In this document: piece after piece, positions 7,470 through 13,333 of the stretch
How positions within the stretch are numbered: position 1 is the stretch's first letter
How the letters are laid out: every line of letters starts with the position of its first letter
NCBI GenBank assembly: GCA_000434535.1
Contig: FR878707.1
Span: 1-23,209, forward strand
Length of the DNA stretch: 23,209 nt
Reading direction: 5' to 3'
Source: Collinsella sp. CAG:166
GTDB lineage: Bacteria > Actinomycetota > Coriobacteriia > Coriobacteriales > Coriobacteriaceae
The notes under the pieces: model-generated
What the model was told of the DNA's origin: nothing
Seen by the model: the letters and a program-made list of their open reading frames with translations, nothing else
Database searches by the model: none
Program-made: the position numbers and the translations under genes

Positions 7470-8381
7470 CTACGAACGCGCCGCGACCAGCAGCTCTGCC
7501 GTCGCCGCCCAACCGTCGACAATTTTGCCACGCGTAACGAAAGCGTTCTCGCAAGCAGCCAGGAACTCGGGCGCGCCGGCGCTCGTCAGGCCATTCTCGA
7601 CCAGGCAGAACGTGCCCACGTGATCGGCCATGTAGAAGTCGGACTCGGAATCGCCGAGCGCGAGCGTCTCCTCGCGCTCGATCCCTAGGTGCTCGCAGAA
7701 GCGCGCAATGGCGACGCCTTTGTTGAGGCCCGCGGGGTTGATGTTGAATGCGCGACCGTCCTCGACGCGATCGAGCTCGAGCGTCGTCGGCTTGGACAGA
7801 TGCGTCAGATGGCCGTTGCAAGCCCAGATCAGACCGCAGCCGGCCTCGTCCAGGATGGCCTGAACCTCATCGTCGGGCACATCGCCGCGCATGCCGACGG
7901 TGACCTCACGGTACTTGTAGCCGGTCGACATGTCGTTGTGGTATTCGATCTTGTGCGGCCAGCGGGCAAGGATCTTCTCGCACACGCCGGTCTGCTCGAT
8001 CACCTGGTGCGGCGTGAGACCGCAGGCGGGGTCGTAGGGCATGTCGCCCGTCAGGTACTCCCAGTCGTTGGCCTTGAGGTCGTACATGACCAGGCCGCCC
8101 ATCTCGCCGATGTAGGAGTTGAGGCCGAGCACGCGGGCGTCCTCATGGATCATGGTGCGATTGCGACCCGAGGTGGGAACCACCTGGATGCCGGCACGGG
8201 CGAGCGCGACAACCGCCTCGACGAGCTTGGTCGAGGGATTGCCGTCGTTATCGCGCAGCACGCACGAGCCGGGGGCGAGCATCGTGGCGTCCAGATCGGT
8301 AAAGACATACTTGACCTTGGCAAGGCGCTCGCGCATCTCGCCCGAAAGCTCGGCAACGGTCGGCAGGATGTTGTGGGACAT
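7470..8381 (-). CDS. HAD-superfamily (Cof-like) phosphatase
   Basis: A 303-residue haloacid-dehalogenase-type hydrolase with a type C2 cap, probably a soluble Mg-dependent phosphatase. Motif I is DLDAT (29-33), motif II TSGR (70-73), motif III the Lys in LNKG (219-222) and motif IV GDSESD (243-248). The cap region carries NDMSTGYKYREVTVGM (149-164). It resembles the Cof / mannosyl-3-phosphoglycerate phosphatase group, but the substrate cannot be read from the sequence. A GTG two codons upstream is possible; ATG at 8381 is chosen because GGAG is five bases before it. It lies 30 bases after the MurE-type gene and before murI, so a cell-wall or sugar-phosphate link is possible but only inferred. 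Confidence 0.85.
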   Translation of the reverse strand: MSHNILPTVAELSGEMRERLAKVKYVFTDLDATMLAPGSCVLRDNDGNPSTKLVEAVVALARAGIQVVPTSGRNRTMIHEDARVLGLNSYIGEMGGLVMYDLKANDWEYLTGDMPYDPACGLTPHQVIEQTGVCEKILARWPHKIEYHNDMSTGYKYREVTVGMRGDVPDDEVQAILDEAGCGLIWACNGHLTHLSKPTTLELDRVEDGRAFNINPAGLNKGVAIARFCEHLGIEREETLALGDSESDFYMADHVGTFCLVENGLTSAGAPEFLAACENAFVTRGKIVDGWAATAELLVAARS

Positions 8382-8411
8382 GGTCACTCCGTTTACATAG
8401 AAGGGGCTGGT

Positions 8412-9929
8412 CTAGGCGTCGTACGCCGCAAGGGTGCGCTTGAGAATCGAACCGTCGCGCTCACAAGGCTCGGGTCCGTTCTTGCGCAGCATACACTCTT
8501 CCTCGCCCTTACCGGTCACGATGACCACGGCAGGACGGACAGTTTCGCGCACGGCAGTCTCGATAGCGGCAACGCGATCAGTCACGATTTGCCAGTTATC
8601 ATTTCCCTGCGCTTGAACGTTGCGCGCGATCTCGGCGCAGATGTCCTCGACATCCTCGGGGCCGGGGTCATCCTCGGTAATCACGATTCGGTCGGCATAC
8701 TTGCCAGCGGCGATGCCCATCGTGGTGCGTCGATCGACACCCTTACCGCCCGTAGCGCCAAATACAACCGCCAGCTCGCGCTCGGGATAGTTCTCGCGCA
8801 AGTCGCGCAGGAGTGTCTCGAGGCTCATGCCGTTATGTGCAAAATCGACGATGCCCAGGATTTTGCCCGATACGGACGGATAGAGCTCCATACGACCGGG
8901 AACGAAGACGCCCTCAAAGCCATGGACGATACCCTCTTCGGAAATGCCCAGGGCCTCGGCGCAGGCAATAGCGGCAAGCGCGTTGGACACATTGAACTTA
9001 ACCGGCGTGGGAATCACAATGTCACGCGTAAAACGGGGCGTGCGCACCGTTGCCACCACGCCGCAGTCGCCATTGCGAATCGCCAGCGCAAGCACGTCGG
9101 CACGCTCGTCGGTCAGGGAGAACGTCACCGTACGTTCGCAACGAGATGCCGCCTCGAGCACGCGATCGACCTTATCCATATCGAGATTGACCACGGCAAA
9201 ACGGCTCTGCAAGAAGATTTTGAGCTTGCTGGCAAAGTAATCCTCGAGCGTCGGATGCTCAATCGGCGAAATGTGATCCTCGCCGATATTGGTAAAGGCG
9301 CCGACTTCAAAGTCAATCTTGCCCGTACGCTCGTATTTGAGGCCCTGACTCGATGCCTCCATAACCAGCCACGGGGCACCCGCCTCCGCAGCATGCGCGA
9401 TGCGAGACTGCAGCAGGAAGGATTCGGGGGTCGTCAGCTTGGAAGGGCCCGTCTCGATGCCGTCGTCGAACTCAATGCCCGTATTAAGAGCGGGTCGATG
9501 ACAGCCCGTAAGCTTGGCCTCGTTGGCGAGGATGCCGCGCAGATAAAAGCTGCAGGTCGACTTGCCCTTGGTGCCTGTAAAGGCGCAGACCTTCACCTTA
9601 CCCGACGGGTGCCCATAAAAGGCATCTGCCACCACGGCGAGCGTGCGACGAATATCGCTCACAATCACCGCGGGAAGATCAACATCGTAATCGACCTCGG
9701 AAACGTAGGCCACGGCGCCATCGGCGATTGCCGAAAGCAGGTACTCGCGCTTAAACGCACGGCCTTTGCAGACAAACAACGTGCCCGGACGCACCTGGCG
9801 CGAGTCATCAGTCGCAAACTCAATGCGCTGGTCGCACGAAGCGCTCGGTCTGGAAACAACAAGGTCATCTTCCTCGAGCAACTCTATATAGCGCATCAGA
9901 GTTAGCTTCTCTTGTGTCGGACTCGACAT
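8412..9929 (-). CDS. murE: UDP-N-acetylmuramoyl-tripeptide synthetase (MurE family ligase)
   Basis: ATP-dependent ligase expected to add the third amino acid to UDP-MurNAc-L-Ala-D-Glu. The 505-residue protein has the three Mur ligase domains: an N-terminal UDP-binding domain with TDDSR (40-44), a central ATPase with the P-loop GTKGKST (119-125), LTTPES (165-170), MEASSQGL (190-197) and DHI (219-221), and a C-terminal domain with DFAHNGM (362-368) and GKGEEE (473-478). Where meso-diaminopimelate enzymes have DNPR, this protein has DDPG (420-423), so the diamino acid used may not be DAP. The ATG at 9929 has AGAGG seven bases upstream; longer readings are not supported. A TG-A-TAATAC extended -10-like element lies near 10003. 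Confidence 0.88.
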   Translation of the reverse strand: MSSPTQEKLTLMRYIELLEEDDLVVSRPSASCDQRIEFATDDSRQVRPGTLFVCKGRAFKREYLLSAIADGAVAYVSEVDYDVDLPAVIVSDIRRTLAVVADAFYGHPSGKVKVCAFTGTKGKSTCSFYLRGILANEAKLTGCHRPALNTGIEFDDGIETGPSKLTTPESFLLQSRIAHAAEAGAPWLVMEASSQGLKYERTGKIDFEVGAFTNIGEDHISPIEHPTLEDYFASKLKIFLQSRFAVVNLDMDKVDRVLEAASRCERTVTFSLTDERADVLALAIRNGDCGVVATVRTPRFTRDIVIPTPVKFNVSNALAAIACAEALGISEEGIVHGFEGVFVPGRMELYPSVSGKILGIVDFAHNGMSLETLLRDLRENYPERELAVVFGATGGKGVDRRTTMGIAAGKYADRIVITEDDPGPEDVEDICAEIARNVQAQGNDNWQIVTDRVAAIETAVRETVRPAVVIVTGKGEEECMLRKNGPEPCERDGSILKRTLAAYDA

Positions 9930-10062
9930 ACAAAGACCTCTCTCGCTAAATTCAGCCTTAAAGGGCAGAAGGCGTCCCGCGGCAGAAACGATGAAACATT
10001 CTGTATTATCAACCATCCTAATATGCCACCTGACCTTGCGCGCATCACAGCCTTCTAAAAAA

Positions 10063-10090
10063 TTGCATGGACTGTGCCGTGGTCTAATAA
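10063..10090 (+). promoter_or_regulatory. Candidate promoter of a short terminated RNA
   Basis: TTGCAT (10063-10068), a 16-base spacer and TAATAA (10085-10090) on the plus strand. Start of transcription would be near 10097. Supported by the structured region and strong terminator directly downstream. Confidence 0.5.
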
Positions 10091-10096
10091 ATGGCA

Positions 10097-10203
10097 ACAG
10101 TGTTCACCCCGTGTAAAACCAAGGAAATCTGGGTGCTGTTCTTTAACATAGCGTTCGCAACCACGTCCCGCCGCTTCGCCTGAAGATCGGGACGTGGTTT
10201 TTT
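10097..10203 (+). ncRNA. Candidate small RNA or asnB leader RNA
   Basis: A roughly 105-base segment between a promoter-like pair and a strong terminator. Its first half folds as AACAG/CTGTT (10096-10100 with 10136-10140) continued by CACCC/GGGTG (10105-10109 with 10131-10135) with a TGTT bulge. Its second half is a 12-bp terminator hairpin. It matches no riboswitch or T-box consensus that I recognise. It could be a free small RNA or a premature-termination leader in front of asnB, which begins 126 bases further on. Confidence 0.4.
10159..10203 (+). terminator. Strong plus-strand terminator upstream of asnB
   Basis: AACCACGTCCCG pairs perfectly with CGGGACGTGGTT around a 17-base loop that holds a small inner CTTC/GAAG stem, followed by a six-T run. 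No T run on the other strand, so it acts on plus-strand transcription, although no plus-strand gene lies upstream. Confidence 0.9.
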
Positions 10204-10275
10204 CGGTTCGCTCGGCGCTTATGCCCTATCACGAAACAAAAGATTGGCATGATAGTAAAGATTATTTGACATCAG

Positions 10276-10296
10276 CTGCCGCAATCCTTGCGGCAG
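10276..10296 (+). promoter_or_regulatory. Hairpin in the asnB leader
   Basis: Perfect 9-bp stem CTGCCGCAA/TTGCGGCAG with a 3-base loop, ending about 20 bases before the asnB Shine-Dalgarno. It may affect translation or mRNA stability. I could not assign a confident asnB promoter in 10204-10275. Confidence 0.5.
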
Positions 10297-10328
10297 TACA
10301 CCTGAGCCGTCAGCAGAAAGGATCTTGC

Positions 10329-12197
10329 ATGTGCGGTTTTGTCGGTTTTACCGGTACAGATGAACAGAGTGAGCTGGTTCTCACGGCCATGATGAATCGC
10401 ATCATCCACCGTGGTCCCGATATGGGCGGCCAGCATATCGTCGACAACGTTGCCCTTGGTTTTCGTCGTCTTTCGATTCTCGATCTTTCCGAAGCTGGAG
10501 CCCAGCCCATGTCGAGCGACGACGGCAAGGTCACGATTGTCTTCAACGGAGAGATCTACAACTTCCAGGAGCTTCGCGCCGAGCTGGAGGCGGCCGGCTA
10601 CGCCTTCCACTGCAACGCTGATACCGAAGTCCTGGTACACGGTTACGAGGAGTGGGGCGAAGACCTGGTCAACCGTCTGCGCGGCATGTACGCGTTCGTG
10701 ATTCACGACCAGAACAAGAACAAACTCTTTGGTGCTCGTGACATCTTTGGTATCAAGCCGTTCTATTACTACCAGGCATCCGATGGCTCGCTGCTGTTTG
10801 GCTCCGAGATCAAGAGCTTCCTGGACCATCCCAAGTTTGAGAAGGCTGTCAACCACGACGCGCTGCGCCCCTACCTGACGCTGCAGTTCCCCGCCACGGA
10901 GGAGACCTTCTTTAAGGGCGTGTTCAAGCTTGCCCCGGCGCATTGTTTTACGTATGACCTGACGACCAACACCATGGACATCAAGCGTTACTGGAGCTGT
11001 GACTTCACCGACGACAACTCCAAGACCTTCGAGGAGTACGTGGACGAGTGCGACAAGGTCGTGCACGAAAGCGTCGCTGCGCACCGAATCGCCGATGTTA
11101 AGGTGGGCTCGTTCCTTTCTGGCGGTGTGGACTCCAGCTACATTGCCGCCTGTCTCATGCCCGACACCACGTATTCTGTCGGCTTCGATTACAAGAACTT
11201 CAACGAGACCAACTACGCCGCCGAGCTTTCCGACAAGCTGGGCATCAAGAACGTGCGCAAGATGATTACCGCCGACGAGTTCTTTGATGCACTGCCCGAT
11301 ATCCAGTACCACATGGACGAGCCGCAATCGAACCTGTCCAGCGTGCCGCTGTACTATCTGGCGCAGATGGCTTCCAAGGAGGTCACCGTCGTCCTCTCGG
11401 GCGAGGGTGCCGACGAGCTGTTTGCCGGCTATGAGTGGTACGAGGACACCCCCGAGATGCGCACCTTTAAGAAGCGCGTGCCGCTCGGCGTACGTCGCGC
11501 CCTGGGCTCACTCGTTCAGCATCTCCCCTACTTTAAGGGCCACAACTTCCTGACGAAATGCGCCGAGGTTCCCGAGCGCTGGTATGTGGGTCAGGCAAAG
11601 GTGTTCGATCCCTCCGAGGTCGACGAGGTGCTCAAGCCCGCTTATGACACCGGCAAGAACGCCGCCGAGATGTGCGCCGAGTACTACAAGCAGGTTCCCA
11701 ACTGCTGCGAGCTTTCCAAGAAACAGTATCTGGATATGAACATGTGGCTGCCGGGCGACATTCTGCTCAAGGCCGACAAGATGTGCATGGCGCATTCTCT
11801 GGAGCTTCGCGTCCCGTTCCTGGACAAGAAGGTCATGGAGTTTGCCGAGCACATTCCCGCCAACTACCGTGTTAACGAAGAAGGTTGCAAGCTCGTCCTG
11901 CGTCACGCCGCCAACCGCACGCTGCCCGACGAGTGGGCAACGCGCAAGAAGGTGGGCTTCCCTGTACCGGTCAAGTTCTGGCTACGCGAGCAAAAGTATT
12001 ACGACTACGTAAAGGAATACTTCACCGCGCCGTGGGCTGCTGATTTCTTTGACACCGATGCGCTCATGAAACTGCTCGACGATCACTTTAAGGGTCGCGC
12101 GCTCAACCAGCGCAAGATCTATACCACGCTGACGTTCCTCATTTGGTACAAGCGCTTCTTTATCGACGAGGACAAGGACGCTAAAGTCGCCGCTTAG
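10329..12197 (+). CDS. asnB: Asparagine synthase (glutamine-hydrolysing)
   Basis: Makes asparagine from aspartate, ATP and glutamine. The 622-residue protein begins MCGF, so Cys2 becomes the N-terminal nucleophile of the class II glutaminase domain (about 1-205, with HRGPD at 27-31, RRLSILDLS 46-54 and VFNGEIYN 71-78). The synthetase domain has the PP-loop SGGVDSS (264-270) and, further on, SGEGADELFAGY. The start is fixed by the need for Cys at position 2 and by AAAGGA upstream; a longer in-frame reading begins inside a terminator and is rejected. It is the only protein gene on the plus strand in the window and stands alone, diverging from the murE unit. Some AsnB-like enzymes act on cell-wall peptides, but free Asn synthesis is the default reading. 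Confidence 0.94.
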   Translation: MCGFVGFTGTDEQSELVLTAMMNRIIHRGPDMGGQHIVDNVALGFRRLSILDLSEAGAQPMSSDDGKVTIVFNGEIYNFQELRAELEAAGYAFHCNADTEVLVHGYEEWGEDLVNRLRGMYAFVIHDQNKNKLFGARDIFGIKPFYYYQASDGSLLFGSEIKSFLDHPKFEKAVNHDALRPYLTLQFPATEETFFKGVFKLAPAHCFTYDLTTNTMDIKRYWSCDFTDDNSKTFEEYVDECDKVVHESVAAHRIADVKVGSFLSGGVDSSYIAACLMPDTTYSVGFDYKNFNETNYAAELSDKLGIKNVRKMITADEFFDALPDIQYHMDEPQSNLSSVPLYYLAQMASKEVTVVLSGEGADELFAGYEWYEDTPEMRTFKKRVPLGVRRALGSLVQHLPYFKGHNFLTKCAEVPERWYVGQAKVFDPSEVDEVLKPAYDTGKNAAEMCAEYYKQVPNCCELSKKQYLDMNMWLPGDILLKADKMCMAHSLELRVPFLDKKVMEFAEHIPANYRVNEEGCKLVLRHAANRTLPDEWATRKKVGFPVPVKFWLREQKYYDYVKEYFTAPWAADFFDTDALMKLLDDHFKGRALNQRKIYTTLTFLIWYKRFFIDEDKDAKVAA

Positions 12198-12216
12198 TTT
12201 TCGTTATGAATTAGCG

Positions 12217-12244
12217 GTGAACCACGCAGGGTTTCCGCTATACT
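12217..12244 (+). promoter_or_regulatory. Promoter of tRNA-Val
   Basis: GTGAAC (12217-12222), a 16-base spacer and TATACT (12239-12244), ending ten bases before the tRNA 5' end. Confidence 0.65.
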
Positions 12245-12254
12245 CAATCCCTGC

Positions 12255-12330
12255 GGGCGATTGGCGCAACGGTTAGCGCAGGTGCTTTACACGCACAAGG
12301 CTGGGGGTTCGAATCCCTCATCGCCCACCA
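12255..12330 (+). tRNA. tRNA-Val (anticodon UAC)
   Basis: A 76-base cloverleaf: acceptor GGGCGAT/ATCGCCC, D-arm GCGC...GCGC with AACGGTTA loop, anticodon loop TTTACAC (anticodon TAC), T-loop TTCGAAT and an encoded A-CCA end. The top pair of the anticodon stem is mismatched (G/A). Its 3' end is copied again downstream within the repeat array. Confidence 0.95.
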
Positions 12331-12340
12331 TTGAATTGTT

Positions 12341-12371
12341 AGGCCTCCAGTGATGGAGGCCTTTCTTTTTT
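12341..12371 (+). terminator. Intrinsic terminator of tRNA-Val
   Basis: AGGCCTCCA/TGGAGGCCT, a perfect 9-bp stem with a 4-base loop, then TTTCTTTTTT. Confidence 0.95.
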
Positions 12372-12387
12372 GTGCCCGGTACATGGA

Positions 12388-12451
12388 ATTCGAACCCGCA
12401 AGGGTGCGGAGCTGAGGAAACGCGAAGCGTTTTCCAGCGCAGCACGCGAGG
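12388..12451 (+). repeat. Array core copy 1
   Basis: 64-bp core from ATTCGAACCC to CACGCGAGG, including the internal hairpin GAAACGC-GA-AGCGTTTTC. Its left flank (GTGCCCGGTACATGG) differs from that of copies 2-4. Confidence 0.9.
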
Positions 12452-12463
12452 ACTGATTTGATA

Positions 12464-12493
12464 GGCTCCCAGCTATGGGGGCCTTTCGTTTTT
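12464..12493 (+). terminator. Array terminator 2
   Basis: GGCTCCCA/TGGGGGCC with loop GCTA (one G-U pair), then TTTCGTTTTT. Confidence 0.85.
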
Positions 12494-12509
12494 GGGCCCA
12501 TCGCATGGG

Positions 12510-12573
12510 ATTCGAACCCGCAAGGGTGCGGAGCTGAGGAAACGCGAAGCGTTTTCCAGCGCAGCACGCGAGG
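12510..12573 (+). repeat. Array core copy 2
   Basis: Same 64-bp core as copy 1, identical by eye, preceded by the inverted acceptor/T-arm-like segment at 12494-12509. Confidence 0.9.
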
Positions 12574-12620
12574 AGCGGAGCGACGAAGCGGGGCGCGGAC
12601 GGCGCCAGCCGCACGCGGAC

Positions 12621-12638
12621 ATCCCTCATCGCCCACCA
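12621..12638 (+). repeat. tRNA-Val 3' tail copy A
   Basis: ATCCCTCATCGCCCACCA, identical to the last 18 bases of the tRNA-Val gene including CCA, but without any tRNA body before it. Confidence 0.9.
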
Positions 12639-12649
12639 CTGATTTGATA

Positions 12650-12679
12650 GGCTCCCAGCTATGGGGGCCTTTCGTTTTT
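12650..12679 (+). terminator. Array terminator 3
   Basis: Identical to array terminator 2: GGCTCCCA/TGGGGGCC with loop GCTA and TTTCGTTTTT. Confidence 0.85.
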
Positions 12680-12695
12680 GGGCCCATCGCATGGG

Positions 12696-12759
12696 ATTCG
12701 AACCCGCAAGGGTGCGGAGCTGAGGAAACGCGAAGCGTTTTCCAGCGCAGCACGCGAGG
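12696..12759 (+). repeat. Array core copy 3
   Basis: 64-bp core, 186 bp after copy 2. The GC-rich part that follows contains GGCCGCAGGCC, different from copy 2. Confidence 0.9.
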
Positions 12760-12805
12760 GCCGCAGGCCCGAAGCGGGGCGCGGGCGGCGAAGCCGCACG
12801 CGGAC

Positions 12806-12831
12806 ATCCCTCATCGCCCACCATTGAATTG
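12806..12831 (+). repeat. tRNA-Val 3' tail copy B with downstream flank
   Basis: A 26-bp exact copy of 12313-12338: the last 18 bases of tRNA-Val plus the first eight bases after it (TTGAATTG). This is the form expected of an attachment-site-like direct repeat or of a tandem duplication. Confidence 0.9.
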
Positions 12832-12832
12832 G

Positions 12833-12864
12833 AAACGGTCCTCGAAAGGGGACCGTTTTTGTTT
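12833..12864 (+). terminator. Array terminator 4
   Basis: AAACGGTCC/GGACCGTTT, a 9-bp stem with a different sequence from the other array terminators, then TTTTTGTTT. Same position in the unit, different hairpin, which suggests the function (termination) rather than the sequence is kept. Confidence 0.88.
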
Positions 12865-12881
12865 GGGCCCATCGCAGAGGG

Positions 12882-12945
12882 ATTCGAACCCGACAGGGTG
12901 CGGAGCTGAGGAAACGCGAAGCGTTTTCCAGCGCAGCACGCGAGG
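12882..12945 (+). repeat. Array core copy 4
   Basis: 64-bp core with small changes near its left end (CGACAGGG instead of CGCAAGGG). Followed by a GC-rich stretch to about 12975 but not by a tRNA tail. Confidence 0.88.
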
Positions 12946-12997
12946 AGCGAAGTAGCGAAGTGAAGCGCGGGCGGCAAAATGGACCCCTGGCGAATAC

Positions 12998-13221
12998 CCG
13001 TGTGCAAAAAATGCCAAATATGAGTACTGCTACCTTTTTAGTAGCAGCGTTTTCGAAGTCATAAAAGGCAAATCCGGCATTAGAAAGACGATCGATAGTC
13101 CAGTTAAGCCAATTTGCCAACTACAAAACTGGACATATGTGGCCCAACTCGTCTAAAAACAACTAATTTATATGTTACGAAGTTAGTGCCCGTACTCATA
13201 TTTACCACTTTTTGCACACGG
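12998..13221. repeat. AT-rich palindromic element with 36-base inverted ends
   Basis: The left end (12998-13033) and the right end (13186-13221) are inverted repeats matching at 30 of 36 positions, beginning CCGTGTGCAAAAA on each side and sharing AAATATGAGTAC. The interior is clearly richer in A+T than the surroundings and holds further stems: CTGCTAC/GTAGCAG (13027-13047) and TCCAGTT/AACTGGA (13099-13133). No coding sequence and no clear target duplication are visible. It looks like a non-autonomous mobile element (MITE type) or a large structured RNA/DNA site. I do not recognise it as a named family. Confidence 0.65.
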
Positions 13222-13333
13222 CCCATCCCGGCCATGGTAAATCGATAGCAAAACGGGCTCCAGTTCGCCCAATCGTGCGCCAAACGGCACGTGGCAGCCT
13301 GAAACCCGCTCCAAATTGCTATGTCTGATGGCG

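Larger units (their letters stand above)
12372..12945 (+). repeat. Tandem array of tRNA-tail/terminator/T-arm repeat units
   Basis: Four copies of a 64-bp core starting at 12388, 12510, 12696 and 12882. The last two spacings are exactly 186 bp. A full unit reads: tRNA-Val-like 3' tail, a terminator hairpin with T run, a segment gggcccatcgca that is an inverted acceptor-like piece, then TTCGAACCC (an inverted T-loop), the core, and a GC-rich variable part ending in a new tRNA tail. Between copies 1 and 2 the GC-rich part and the tail are missing, making that spacing 64 bp shorter. There is no intact tRNA in the array and no credible gene. Long open frames that cross it repeat the same peptide and are by-products of the repeats. 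Confidence 0.9.

Noticed and set aside
10091..10183. A 30-codon leader peptide ending in the terminator loop upstream of asnB
   Set aside because: The ATG directly follows the -10 box and so would lie before the transcript start, there is no ribosome site, and it has no run of Asn codons that attenuation would need.
12494..12519. Minus-strand tRNA gene suggested by GGGTTCGAATCCC
   Set aside because: Only a T-arm-like piece is present; there is no anticodon arm, D-arm or matching acceptor stem.
12388..12945. CRISPR array
   Set aside because: Only four copies, spacers of 58-122 bp that resemble each other and contain tRNA tails and terminators, and no cas genes.
12244..13120. Minus- and plus-strand open frames in the repeat array, with the recurring peptide CCAGKRFAFPQLRTL
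   Set aside because: The peptide repeats because the 64-bp core repeats, the frames cross terminators and tRNA tails, and no start or ribosome site supports them. Such frames are sometimes annotated as hypothetical proteins.
13222..13333. Further structure after the AT-rich element
   Set aside because: Only a short CGTGC/GCACG stem is seen, with no T run or repeat; nothing supports a feature call.
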